Translations under genes and position numbers: made by a program
The notes under the pieces: model-generated
What the model was told of the DNA's origin: nothing
The model's input: only the letters and a program-made list of their open reading frames with translations
The model's database searches: none
DNA from: Aplectana chamaeleonis
Taxonomy: Eukaryota; Nematoda; Chromadorea; Rhabditida; Cosmocercidae
Reading direction: 5' to 3'
Length of the DNA: 64,000 bases
Assembly (NCBI GenBank): GCA_029168955.1
Contig: JAPDOI010001534.1
Location: 62,001-126,000 of the forward strand
In this document: positions 1 to 10,876 of the stretch, in pieces
Numbering within the stretch: position 1 is the stretch's first letter
Layout of the letters: every line of letters starts with the position of its first letter

Positions 1-75
1 ATTGTTTGATATTGGAATATGTCATGTGGTAGTGTCCTCTTGAAGATGTGTCAATAGCATGACTTCGTCGCTTAC

Positions 76-195
76 CTGGAGGTACGCAACGGGGTTCAGC
101 GGTACATGTGCTCCCGTTAGAGCAGTTAGACATCAAGAACATTGTACACGCGTAATTCATACCACATTTCGTATTGCTACATGTTTTTTTAAGAT
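76..195 (-). CDS. T3 exon: 6-Cys cassette
   Basis: Exon of 120 nt, entered after TTTCAG and left at CCAG|GTAAGC, with phase 1 at both ends (2 + 39x3 + 1). The cysteine spacing is C-x4-C-x5-C-x7-C-x5-C-x5-C and it ends in EPRCVPP, matching the exons at 4038, 41998, 44451 and 52355. It is the most 3' T3 exon visible, and the gene continues beyond the left edge. I do not recognise a named Pfam family. It looks like a disulfide-rich secreted module. The chance of a spurious match is low, because phase, splice sites and cysteine spacing all agree. Confidence 0.7.
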
Positions 196-409
196 CTGAA
201 ATTGTGCAGTTTTACACTACATTGTTACTATAGCAAATTGTAGTTGATCAAGCGTTTTTTGCTCGTCTATAAAATGCTACGTAGAAACTACGCTTTGTAG
301 TAATCACATGATTTACGTGGCGTAGATTGAAGTCTCGCTACGAGCATTAACATATACTGCCATTGAGCTGGAATCATTCAGCGTCGATGTGTGGATCGTA
401 GTGATACTT

Positions 410-700
410 TGCGTTCTCTATTGATTGTTGGCACAAACTCGGTGCCATATGCTATAGCATAAATGGGTGGTGGCCATCGTGTATCAACATTCATGAGGAG
501 GCGGGAGAAACAGGGAAGGAGCGAGGTTCCTGATTGGACGCAACACGGGCCAGCCCCGGCCCCCGGCTGTTGCTTCCAATCAGCAACCTCGCTCCTCCCC
601 CGTTTCTCCCGCCTTCTCAGGGGTTTTGATACACGATGGCCACCACCCAGCATAAATGCACCGAGTTTGCGTCAACTTTCAATGGGGAACGCAGAGCACA
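410..700. repeat. outer palindrome, interrupted by inner element
   Basis: The flanks of the inner element form inverted arms, with ACTCGGTGC on the left and GCACCGAGT on the right, extending about 35 bp outward on each side. An uninterrupted relative of the same palindrome lies at 22890-23040. Non-coding, and probably a foldback element. Confidence 0.7.
465..648. mobile_element. 184-bp foldback MITE with 9-bp target duplication
   Basis: The element is a near-complete palindrome beginning GGGTGGTGGCCATCGTG and ending in its reverse complement, with arms of about 75-90 bp. It is flanked by AGCATAAAT at 456-464 and again at 649-657, a clean 9-bp target site duplication. A 9-bp duplication is typical of Mutator-like elements, but there is no transposase here to confirm that class. 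Confidence 0.8.
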
Positions 701-1318
701 ACCTTGGATTCACGCGGACTGTAGGTCTCCAGTGCTCGCATTTCGCAGATTGTCATGGCCATAGATAATTAGGGTTCGCCGCCTCATATAATTAGTACGT
801 CTAGCGAGTGGAGTCATTGGCAGCAACTTGTGGGGCATTTGGGACACAAACGATCAGCAGGGTTTCGATCGCGAACGACGATCCAGCGCCGCGATCCCGT
901 CCATTATCTAGACAAAATTTCCCGAAATGTCCATATTAAAAGTCAAGAGACGGATAAGTGTTTGGCTCGAAATTCCTGCCGTTTCGTTTCTAAATGTGTT
1001 GACGGATTCCTAAATGCTAACTCCTGTTTAGCGCATGGTGTTTTCAGTGCCCGTCTGACTTCAGAGAAAGATGTGGGTTCCTGCAATATTCACTGCAGAA
1101 ATAAATAGGTGGCAGCTGTCGTGGTAAGTTACTTTCTGCTTACTCCCTCTAGTGCCCCGTTCAGTACAATACTGGTCATAGTTTTTACTTTTTCGGCAAA
1201 AAAAAACGTGAAAAGCTTTTTTTTTCGCATTTTTCGCATAATTCTGTTCAAGATGGTCAATTTGGGAATCTAAAGAGATCATTGGAATAAGCATTCTTTT
1301 GAGATGACATATGGCTCT
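701..1318. other. no gene recognised
   Basis: T3 intron between the exons at 4038 and 195. The short ORFs have no recognisable domain. I see nothing else in it beyond A/T-rich sequence near 1190-1240. Confidence 0.5.
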
Positions 1319-1322
1319 TTGA

Positions 1323-1773
1323 ACAGTCCTACCTCATATTTCACTTTTTTTGCCTCTCTCGAGAACGATCCCACGCTGACTCCAATGATGTCTCAGGAAT
1401 CGCATCTGAGAACGGAGTTATGGCCCCTCAAAAATTGAGCTGCGGAAGCATGGTGGACGAGTTGTCCGAGGCTTCCGTCTTTTGCAACCGATAGATGCGA
1501 GTCCACTTGAATAAACAGAGATACTGAGAATGTGGGGAAAACCAAGATATTGATATGAAACCATTGCTAATCTCGCCACTGCTGAGCTCGAAAATTCGCA
1601 AAAGGGGCGTGCCAAAGTGGCTTCCTGATGTGAGCGCCCCAGGGAGGCTTCCTCCTATTTCTCGCTTCTTCGGAGGAATTGAGAGCTCGCACTGGGCAGG
1701 TGGTATATGGGGTGAGTCTACTTCATCACTATATGGAAATTCCAGATTGTGTCCCTAAGCTTGGACTGTGCCT
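1323..1773. mobile_element. TTAA-type MITE, family C (degraded left end)
   Basis: The right end reads GGACTGTGCCT followed by TTGA (1774-1777). The left end is eroded at about 1319-1322 (TTGA then ACAGTCC). The interior carries the family motif GAAGCATGGTGGACGAGTTG, shared with the copies at 14098, 40923 and 59003. Non-coding. Confidence 0.55.
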
Positions 1774-1777
1774 TTGA

Positions 1778-2494
1778 GACATTTATGAAAGCAAGTAGAA
1801 TGGTCAACAACCTTTTCAGAGCTCTTTCAACGCAGAATACCAGTGTTTTGATTCATGCGCATAAGTGATATGTAAGACCTATTATGGAACAAGGTACACC
1901 AGTATTAAGCTCATACAAGCGGGAAATCATAGAAAAGTTAGAAAGGTGGCAAAATGGTTCTACAAGGAAATTGATGATAAGATCGCTTGGGTTTTTTTAT
2001 GAGCAAATACATTCGAGTAAGCAAAGGAATGAAAACGTTGGGTTGACAGGCCTTTTGCTAAGAAGGGAAGTGTTCGATCTTATTTTGCTCCAAGAATTAT
2101 CCACGGCGAGTGCGGTCTCAGATCTGCGAACCTTTTTGCATAATGGGCTTCAGTCACTAGAAGGGGTACATTCAAACTACAACTGAAAAAGACAGGCTAA
2201 ATTGCAGACGTTACTTCTTTGTCAATAGAACAGTACCATTGTTTGAAAGGCTCTGCAGAAGATCCGCAATTCCTTTTAGCCGACGCTTATTCAGAAAGCT
2301 CGTTCTTAGCAGTTCCACTTCCTGATGCTTGCCTATATTATTCCGATCTCGCTATCCATTTCTTCTTGTCGTGCTTATGTGATTTCGTTTGTTACTAGCC
2401 CGTTTCATGTGCACTACTCTTCTTTCCTTTCACGTAAGTCAACTTTATGTAATTAGCATACATTTATGAGTCAATGTGCCCATTTTGTCAAGCC
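1778..2494. other. no gene recognised
   Basis: Intron of T3. The plus-strand ORF at 1884-2186 has no recognisable domain and no supporting splice context. Confidence 0.45.
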
Positions 2495-3486
2495 TATCGT
2501 CGTTTTCTAGACGGCGGGCAGCCGCGTTGAATCAGGGGTTGCGTTTGTCGAGCGTATGGGGTGGTGCCGCCATGGAAAAAACGACCGATATGGCTTAGCG
2601 TATCATTGTCTCCATGGCGAGCGTTCCCTCCTTATCTTTATTTTCTCTTTATTTTCTTTCCATCCTCTTTCCTCATCTTTATAAAGGCAGTGTACACGAT
2701 AAATTTCACTTCCGATATCTCCACGGTTTACGGAAGGTCTGGTGCTCTATATAGCGAGGCATGCTTAAAAAGGACACGAAAGGCGCGTTTTTGAGCAAAA
2801 ATAGGCCCTTTCTTGTTTACGTTAATTTTTGAGCGTGGAGGAATGGACCGCTAGAAGGATGATTCCTTGGAAGGATCAGTGCAATGAAGCGATCAGCTCA
2901 CTTATCAGCACTTCCTTAACTTGATCATTCCTGTGATCTGAGTCTTCATTTGTTCTTATCGAGGGGGCGGATCTGGGGCACGAGGCGTGTCTGAGGCACC
3001 TAAACGCTTGTTTGCAGCCGCAATTTTGCCGCTCCTGGCTCGTTTTCTACCGTTCTTTCGACACTGGTAGCCTGGGAACCTTCTCGCCTATCATTTCACT
3101 GTGGAAAGTCAACGAGGATGATCATCGTGAACGCTGCCTTTTAGAGCCTGATAACTTTCTATTAGTTGCTCATGTTTGAATTTTGCGTTATTCGAAGATT
3201 ATTTTTTTGTCTTTTCCAAACGCTGGAGGATTTTGCTTCAGGAAAGCGCAGAAGCAGCAAAACTTTCGTGAGTCCTGTTTTTATACAAATAGGATATATA
3301 AGGATTTGAGGAAAAGGTTGGAAAGGAAAGAAAGGAAACGTAAGATGAGGAAGGAGTGGTGGCCATGGAGAAAATGAAGCGCTTTGCCATACCGTTCGTA
3401 TTTTTCAATGACGGCACCACCCCGCACGCTCGACACGCTCAACCTCGAGATCGAAGCGGCTGCCCGCCGTCTAGAGAACGACGATA
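2495..3486. mobile_element. 1-kb element with ~190-bp terminal inverted repeats
   Basis: The left arm (about 2495-2684) begins TATCGTCGTTTTCTAGACGG. The right arm (about 3297-3486) is its diverged reverse complement and includes the GGGGTGGTGCCG motif. The interior contains a complete second element at 2685-3139. No transposase is visible, so it is non-autonomous or a remnant. Confidence 0.65.
2685..3139. mobile_element. MITE family B nested in the 2495-3486 element
   Basis: The left end is AGGCAGTGTACACGATAAA and the right end is ATCGTGAACGCTGCCT, the terminal repeats of family B. The flanks are ATAA and TTTA, so the usual TTAA target is degenerate here. Non-coding. Confidence 0.6.
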
Positions 3487-4037
3487 CATGCTCCGTAAAA
3501 AAGTATGCCATATATCATGCAAAAAGAGAGATCCATCGATCCTGATTCGACCATCGTGAACAGAGTTATGGGAAATGGGCGAAAAAAAGTTCCTCTGCGG
3601 TTTTTCCCGCCGAAAACACAAAACTTATCACCACCTTCACAGTATGTACTTGTGATGATCACTTGGCGAAGATGAGAAGTAAATGAGAGAGCGCAGATGG
3701 CAGGAAGGGTGGTGACATGCATATACACTGTTTACGAGTGTGATTTATTTCCGTTCGTCGCGTGCGTACGCTGAGTTTTCTTCTCCCCACAATTTCTCGC
3801 TGTCTCCACCCCCCTCCATACTAAGTATTGTACAATTGTAGCAGCACATGATTTTAGTAGTAATAACATGCTGATGTGTAGCCGCATGGAGAGTCATAGT
3901 GATTAATAACGGTACGTTACGCGACTCGTAATGTTCGCCTTACCGTGTCAGGAGGTTGGTAAGAGAGGTGGTTACAAACAATTGATTCATGAGTGTAAAA
4001 AGAAGCTGTCACGTGCCTTTTGATTAATCAAACTCAC
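3487..4037. other. no gene; short retroelement-like fragment
   Basis: Bases about 3735-3815 resemble 59555-59640, just beyond the decayed 3' end of the RTE copy, so this may be a detached RTE 3' piece. Nothing else recognised. Confidence 0.4.
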
Positions 4038-4154
4038 TTTTCGGTAGACATTGAGGCATTGTTTTACAGTGCCCACCGAGGCATTCATTGAAGGTGACCA
4101 TGTGACATTCCGTGCCGTTGCCACAGTGAGTGGTTGTAGGACAGATATTGCTTT
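4038..4154 (-). CDS. T3 exon: 6-Cys cassette
   Basis: Exon of 117 nt between TTTGCAG and CGAAAA|GTGAG, phase 1 at both ends. Six cysteines are spaced C-x5-C-x5-C-x7-C-x4-C-x5-C, ending MPQCLPK. The segment CLGGHC is close to CEGGHC in the T2 exon at 44451, so the two are clearly related. It joins in phase to the TIL exon at 10590-10686 upstream and to the cassette at 76-195 downstream. Confidence 0.72.
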
Positions 4155-4799
4155 CTGCAAAGTAGAAATATAGAAAAACCTGACCAGGGGCTGCTGTACC
4201 CACCCGCGGCGATTCGGAAAACCATGTTGTCGTTGCTCTGTGTCAGTACACCAATGAACTGCTCTTTAAATTCCCTAAATGGGTGCGGGGAATCAAAAAA
4301 ATGGCGTTTTCACTGCTTCAGAAAAAGGTAAGGGCCACAAGGAAGTTTTTTGGGGTGTTCATAAAAACAATTTCGGATTCGGCGCTGATTGTGGGTTAAC
4401 TTGTTCCAAGCTAAGGTCGCGTAAGTGGTGTTTCATAACCATGAGATCTGTCCTAAAACACAGGAGAGCTCTGATCCAACTGTGGTTCTCAAAGTCAACG
4501 TCCGCGCAGAGAAACCAATCTTGTTTTTCGCAACCCAATGTTTGAACAAAGTAGAGATGCATAGTTGGCAAAGCCTGATGTGTATGTACCTCAAGTTTAC
4601 GTACTCATAATCATGGTTTACTTGTGGTGGAACCAGTGACCCGAGAGGTTAAGGTTTTTTAGGGTCACTAAATCGGAAATGGGAAAGGTTCCCTCTACAC
4701 TTGCAACTTCAAAATTTTAGGTTTTCTTAATCATCTTTTTATTTTTTGATTCCTAATTTTGAAAAATTATTTTTTCATCAGGCGACCGTCTTTTGAGAT
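4155..4799. other. no gene recognised
   Basis: Intronic. The ORFs on both strands near 4279-4610 are mutually overlapping and show no domain. The segment starting TTTAAATTCCCTAAATG recurs in diverged form near 6390 and 7600 and looks like an old interspersed repeat. Confidence 0.4.
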
Positions 4800-5290
4800 T
4801 AAGCGTTTCTAATAAAATGATCTGCCGAGATCATGAGAAATTTCCTTTCAGCCGTCTTGAAGTCAAATTTTTTTCAGATTATTTCTCCATGCGAATCGTA
4901 AAAAGGTACCTGTTTTTCGGCTCATAATATTTTGCACTTGAAGATGGATCTTTGAAGTAGGTATTCTGGAATCGTCATGAATTTTGGCATTTTGCATTTT
5001 CAACTTGAATAGGATATGTTCCTAATCTCGCAGCCAATTGCAATTAATTTAATAACTTTTTTCACTCACTCAAAGTTTTTCGTCAATGACTTTTTTAACC
5101 GTAAAGATTACTCGACAGTGAAGGATGTTTTTGGAATCTTGACGAAATTTTGCATTGAATAGCGTTTTCAGGTTCGAAATATACTTTCCCTTTCTTCCAG
5201 CCGATTTCAGTTTAGGAAGATTTTTTTGCCTGTAGCTATCGGTTTTTCGTTCATAACATTTTAACACTTCACTGAAGGATATAAGAAAGC
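4800..5290. repeat. degenerate tandem repeat, unit roughly 160-180 bp
   Basis: Motifs such as CGGTTTTTCGTTCATAACATTT, TGGAATC.TGACGAAATTTTGCAT and CTTCCAGCCGATTTC recur with regular spacing. The same motif order appears at 31750-32110. It resembles an ancient satellite or a tandemly built element. The period was estimated by eye. Confidence 0.5.
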
Positions 5291-6615
5291 GAGACGCGTT
5301 CGGAATTCATCCATCCATCAAACGGGTATCGAGTTCAAATTCAAGAAGGGGGTGTGGCCTGTGGTGATGAGCGAAGTGGGTCGGGCCTGTGGTGGTCGCT
5401 TACATCTCTCTTGTTTGGAGGAATTGAAATCACTTGCTTGATATGTGTTATACAGGAAAATTCTACTACACAATCAATTGAAAATCACAAAATTTTTGTC
5501 TGAGGGTGTTGTGTGCCTTCAACGTCACAACCTCTATGGGAGGGCGTCACACCGATTCCAACCCGAAAGGGGCCACACCGATTCTAAAGCTGGATGGGGC
5601 AGCACCTCTCACGGGCCGAACACACCGCTACCCTTCACCCTGGTTCAACTAGCTTAATATGTTCAAGCTATTGACAAAAGAAAGTTGTAATTGCTGGTAA
5701 AGATATGTGCTTATATTTCTAATTCCATGAGTTCCAGGCCGAGGAGATAACGGACGGCGACTGCATAAGCGAGGAAGGGTATTAATATCAAAGGCCGAGT
5801 GACGACAGCACGAGGACGGGCCGACGAACGAACAAACGAAGAAACGACGGATAGACCAGCAATAAAGACCATGGCGCACCGTTGGATGGAGGACGGGTCG
5901 AGAGCAACTCGACAGCATCCCTATGCTTCATAGTCGATAATAAACCATTATTATATAGGATCGTGTCATTTACTAAGTTCAACTCCAGAAACCTAGCAGA
6001 AGCCATGTACTATCCTTGACTATGGAGAACGCAACAAAATTCCAAATATGTGCCACATCTTTTATCATGAAAAGCTCTAACGAGTTGTCTCAAGCGCAAG
6101 TCGCTTGGCTGAAAAGGCGGCAACGCTGCAGAGCAGAAACAACACTTTCTCGAGGTTTTGCGCTGATGTGTATATTATCAGATTTCTCTGCTATGAGCCT
6201 GGAATTTATTAAGAACGTTTAAATGTAATACATTTTTAGTCTTCCTGCAATTTTCGGATTCAAATTGCGTGAAACATTGCCAAAAAAAACTCTAACTAGG
6301 GCTTGCCTTACATTTCCGGTGGGCTTTTATAAAAACATGTGTTGATAGTTGTGGGTATGGGACACAGCATTGACAATCCGTTTTCTACATTCCCTAAATG
6401 CCTCAGAGATTTACAGGAGATTTCCCAAAAAGGGCATTTCCATCGCTTTGCGTAGATAAAAGGGGTACACGAATGGCAATTTTTAGGATGTTCAAAAAAA
6501 TTTGTCTCGGACTCTGCTAAAAACTTGTTTCTAGGAGTTGTTTTGGGTGCTGATCACGAATTTGAGGCCAATTCGTCAATATTCGAAAAAATTCCGTGTA
6601 ATTTGGTCAGAAGCT
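5291..6615. other. no gene recognised
   Basis: Intronic DNA of T3. The short ORFs near 5445-5657, 5649-6006 and 6016-6222 have no recognisable domain. Nothing further seen. Confidence 0.4.
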
Positions 6616-6619
6616 TTAA

Positions 6620-7154
6620 AGGCAGTGGTCGCGCTCAAATAAATCGTCTTCTTTCCTCTAAACCCTTTTCTGGGTATAGAGTAGTAGAACCTATAAGAAA
6701 AATCGCAAAAAAAAAAACGCTGTTCTGGGCCAAATTTGAAGCCTGAACTTTCTTGTCTTTTGATGGTGGACGAGCATACCCACATCATCGGCATCGATGA
6801 TTTCTAATATCAAGAACATCAGCTGGCTTGAAATTGAATTTCAATCAATGAACCTCCGGATTTATGTACACATCTAGTCAAAAACATTGACTGAAGTGCT
6901 TGCTTTCATTGTTCAACTGTTTTATTAGGTAAATTTGCATTCATTTCTTCCTCTGAGTGTCGATGATTTTGGACTGCTTGGCATGAGACTGTGATCTTTC
7001 TGTGCACGTGTGCACGAACTGGAAGTTTAGGGTCTTAATAACTCTAATTCTAGCCCGTTTTTCACCACACTACCTTCTTAGTTTTTGAGCTGTTTTTGAT
7101 GTAAGCTGATTTTTGTGGTTTTTTCGATAACGTTTTTCATCGTGACCACTGCCT
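6620..7154. mobile_element. TTAA-type MITE, family A, copy 1
   Basis: Flanked by TTAA at 6616-6619 and 7155-7158. The ends are AGGCAGTGGTCGCG and CGTGACCACTGCCT. It is collinear with the copies at 12902, 53277, 54379 and 61259, in the same orientation as 54379 and inverted relative to the other three. Non-coding; it sits in the large T3 intron. Confidence 0.85.
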
Positions 7155-7158
7155 TTAA

Positions 7159-8545
7159 AATTGGGGAAATTTCGCTGGAGAAACGCCTTTTTTGACGATT
7201 TCGAGAATGCTACGATCAAATCGCCTCAAAAGGTGTACATAGGAGACACTCGCTCTGCCTAATACGAATCTGCAACCCGTTCATCGATTTTTGATAGATT
7301 ACGGTCGATTACGGTGGGTATACGGTAGCTTGGTCAAAGTCTCAGATTTGACTCAAAATTTCGCTGTGTGTGTTATTCGAAACGCTGAACACGAATTTGA
7401 GTTCCATTTTTTGATTTTCGAAATTCTAAGGTAAGTAACGCAAATAACGCCACCTATTTGCCAACCGTAACCCACCGTAACCCTAAGTCAGGCCAGGATT
7501 AGACCCCAGATTCGGGTCCAGCGCCTAAAATAACCCCCAGATGCAAGTTTTGAGCCAAATCCTAAAAATTTGTTCTCAACACCCCAAAAATTCCCTGTTC
7601 CCCCCCCCCCCTTACCTTTTTTGAGCAACGAAAATGTAATTTTTTGGAATCCAGCCATTTAGGGAAAGGGAATTTCAAGCACAGACTATTTATATACTGT
7701 CAGAGACCTACAGCAAGTAGAACATGGTGTTCCAAATCTCTATGGGATGTTCAAAGCAGTCCCTATTAAGAGGCAATTACGTAGAAATGTTGGTAAATAC
7801 AAAAAAATGGGGCAAATTTTCAATTCATTACTTGAGAACTTCAATTCCGGACATTGTGTAAAAAAACTGACCCATGGAAGGACGAAAAAGGTTTGACATT
7901 TTTTGAAAAAGTTGCTTATCATGATGAATGGACGCAGCTCTTAAGATGAACGGGAAAACGGTCTACTAGAATTTGACTTATAGTGATAGCTTTGAACAGA
8001 GGAATGAATGAAATCGATCAGGAAAAACATTCAGAACTTGAAGTGTTATGTGCGTGAGTACACTCAAGTCGAAGGTTACTCAGCTAAAATGTAGATACGT
8101 GAACGCAGTACATCATACTTGTTCTGAAATGGAATGAATGGATGGATAGGTGCTCTTTAACAGCTGATGGCCTCAAAATGGTTGGTCGAATCAATCCAAT
8201 TGTTTTAAATGAGTTGAGAGCAAAAAGCATATTGCAGCAGGAGAAAAGACACTCTCGCGACCTCTTGGTTGGCGTTCAGAAGGAAAATGAATGGAGTGAC
8301 CGCCAGGAGTTTGATCGATGCGACGACATAGACGTAGAGTCGCGGAGGAATCCAGACAGAGTCTCGAAAGAGGCGAGGGTTGCGGGACAGTCCAGGATCG
8401 CGGTAGAGGCCCGGAGCAGTCGCGGCCATATTTCTCAGAGGCGGCCAGCTTGGTACGGTAACGGCGAAGTGCATGAGCATGCGCGGTGTTGGTCTTAGGT
8501 GAACGCTAAATTATTTTCTATGAGACCGTTTCATTAGAAACAGAC
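7159..8545. other. no gene; low-complexity and old repeat pieces
   Basis: A run of about 14 C lies near 7595-7610. Phrases such as CAGATTTGACTCAAAATTTC and TACGGTGGGTATACGGTA recur in diverged form near 11400-11715 and 21420-21660. No coding exon recognised. Confidence 0.4.
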
Positions 8546-9220
8546 GTAGAGATGCATGGCTACTCTGCCAGCGCGTAGCTAGATGCATTCGAGGGCGCGG
8601 CCGTTACGCCCTCTCATTCGATTTGCGACACGATAGCTAAAACCCGCATATTCTTCCGTCAAAGGTGCAGGGTGTGTGAATTCTACGCTTAATTCACGTA
8701 AAAAATGACATCTGGATTCACTATATTGATTTTGCTGTCGCTGAACCTGTATATACTCACTATAATTTTGTATACGGGTTTAGCGACAGCTTGTGTTGAA
8801 CAGCACTCTCAACCCGCGCTGGCTACGCTGAACGCAGGAAGGCAGTTCACACTGCGTTGGTCAACTCACCTCACGAAGTGATTACTCGACACTCTGCAGC
8901 CGGTCGTGGAGGGTGACCCCGATTCGCCCTCTGGAAGATCCTGTGAAGGAAAATTATGTCCACAGGTGTACTGCAGGTTGCTTGGAAGAAACGGCATTGC
9001 GGTCCATTGCAGCTAGGATAGCCCTCCTACTACGAATCAGGACAGCGTGGGTCGATCGATCGAGTGCTGTAGCGAGAATCTTCCTAGAACATGCGGGTGC
9101 TGTAGCTAAAATTCCACCAAAAGAGGCATTTATTATATTTATGTTGATTCTCGCGACAAAATTAAGCTAGATATTACGAAGCATCTAGCTACGCGTTGGC
9201 GGAGTAGGAATAGGGGCTCT
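8546..9220. repeat. inverted-repeat element, ~40-bp arms
   Basis: The left arm includes CCAGCGCGTAGCTAGATGC (about 8568-8586) and the right arm includes GCATCTAGCTACGCGTTGG (about 9180-9198). A second, inner palindrome around 8732-8795 pairs GCTGTCGCTGAACCTGTATA with its reverse complement. No transposase is present. Confidence 0.6.
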
Positions 9221-10004
9221 ACTCGCCGAGGGAAATCACTTGTGTTTGCTTCATCGCTAGAGCGCATTTACTTTAAGCTCCCAGAATGCCATTTATTACG
9301 GTATTTTTACCGTGATAAACGGTTTTGATAGTTCCTCTCATGGTTTTTCAGAGCTGTCTTACCATCCACACAAAAGTACTGGTTTCGACCACCCGGAACT
9401 TTTAATCCCTGCGATCGCGCGGTGTAATTCGTCGGGGTTAGTGTGGTGCTCAAGTCTTTTAAAGAGTTTGAAACTTCCGGGTTAATGAAACCACTATGCA
9501 CGTGTGCAAGCCTTCATGGCTCTAAAAGACATGAAAACAACTGTTCAAAAAGAAAAATGTCTTGAATTTTCGTGAGATTATGGTAAACGCGCTCCAGCTA
9601 TGGAGCTAACAGAACGGATTTCCGTCGCGTCAGTACGTGAATCTCGTGCGAGTCCATCCCTCGGTATGTAGTGAGCCTCTTTCCCGCCAGAGTACTGATA
9701 CCTGTGCCCTTCAACTTGAACTTTCGAAAGCGGCTGAATGCGCAGAGTCTGGGGCCGAAGCGTTGAACGCGAACGTGTTCGGGTAGGATGAGGACGTCGG
9801 CACCTTTTATGATTTCCTGCACGAGCTTGAGATCTCTGACCGGTCCTGCCCTTCGTCAACCCAGCCAATAGAGGCAGTTTCCACGGTGAATTTCATATTC
9901 GAGTTCGACGCACAAATTTGGTTATTTTTTCTTTACCTATCGAATACTGAAGAAACAGCTAAGAAAAATGCTCGGAATACGCTGAACTAATGGCTTCTAA
10001 CGTA
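9221..10004. other. no gene accepted
   Basis: A minus-strand reading frame at about 9598-9850 is fairly protein-like but matches nothing I recognise and lacks clear splice sites; see the rejected items. Otherwise empty. Confidence 0.35.
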
Positions 10005-10009
10005 TGTAC

Positions 10010-10330
10010 AGGTTTAGGGCGCGGACGAGCTTACGCGCGCTGCTAGTTCCTCACGCGCGGGCCAATGGCGAAATGTGAGCGAACACATCAGACTGGACGC
10101 GGCGGAGTGGCTTGGCAGTTTGCCATCGAAAACGTACACAGCGCCGCAAGCTCGTCAGAACATGGGGGGGGCGGGCTAAGCAGGCCTACTGGGCTAACGA
10201 AATCTTCACTTCGCGGTTGTTTTTATCGATTTCTGGCCCGTTTCTACTGCGAGATTTATCGTAAACTCTATCTTCAAGCTGGGACAGCTGAGACACTGAT
10301 CTTGTACGAAACCTCGCTCTCCCCCGGTTA
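10010..10330. repeat. partial copy of the 51364-51748 element
   Basis: The phrases GCGGACGAGCTTACG, GGCGAAATGTG and TCTTCACTTCGC occur in the same order as in 51364-51748. The outer ends with GCCT are missing, so the copy is truncated. Confidence 0.55.
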
Positions 10331-10589
10331 GTCACCGTACTTGCCAACGCCTCTACATCTACCCGACGAAATGGATTCCGCCCCTGATGTGGTCCTACCG
10401 TAGCCATTCCTATTCGTGAATATAGATTTTTTGAACGGAATCCTGCATTGCGCTGGTCTCTCGAAGCGTTTCGCTAGCGTAGAACCTTAGATCCAAAATC
10501 AGAACAGAAAATGCGTCCTATCAGAACCACAGCGTTACGGCGGCGATCTGCTAGTGGATCATGTTTACAATTTAATTTTCCTTTCTTAC

Positions 10590-10686
10590 CGTTGCATTCG
10601 GATTCCTTGACACAATGGCTGGTTTCATTGCGGAAGTATCCGGACTTGCATTGGCATTTTGGTGCTCCACATCGAAGAGAACACAT
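10590..10686 (-). CDS. T3 exon: TIL domain, second half
   Basis: Exon of 97 nt entered in phase 0 after TACATAG and left in phase 1 at AACG|GTAAGA. It carries cysteines 5-10 of a TIL domain, including CGAPKCQCKSGYFR and CVKESEC. Fused to 10785-10876 it makes a canonical 10-Cys Ascaris-type inhibitor fold. The next exon in phase is the 6-Cys cassette at 4038-4154. Which protease it inhibits, if any, cannot be read here. Confidence 0.8.
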
Positions 10687-10784
10687 CTATGTACAGAACA
10701 TTTCTCACATAACCCTCTTTCTACACATTCGATCTTGCTGCAACATTGGTTCGAGTAAAAATAAAATGTAAATATTGTACATAC

Positions 10785-10876
10785 TCGGCCACGATCTTTG
10801 CATGTCGGTTCACAAGCTGTGCTGCAGGTTGTGTATTCTTCATTGGGCGGGCAAACTTGGATTGGAGTTGTCACAT
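10785..10876 (-). CDS. T3 exon: TIL domain, first half
   Basis: Exon of 92 nt, entered in phase 1 and left in phase 0 at CGA|GTATGT. It holds VCPPNEEYTTC and ACEPTC, which are cysteines 1-4 of a TIL (trypsin inhibitor-like) domain. In this family the disulfide-rich fold presents a loop that blocks serine proteases; the same fold includes Ascaris inhibitors and hookworm anticoagulant inhibitors. Because it starts in phase 1, an upstream exon with a start and signal peptide must exist, but I did not find it in 10.9-20 kb. Confidence 0.8.

Noticed and set aside
9598..9868. Minus-strand frame, fairly basic and protein-like (QEIIKGADVLILPEHVRVQ at its start)
   Set aside because: No domain I can name, no convincing splice sites and an overlapping frame of similar length. 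Could be a decayed exon.
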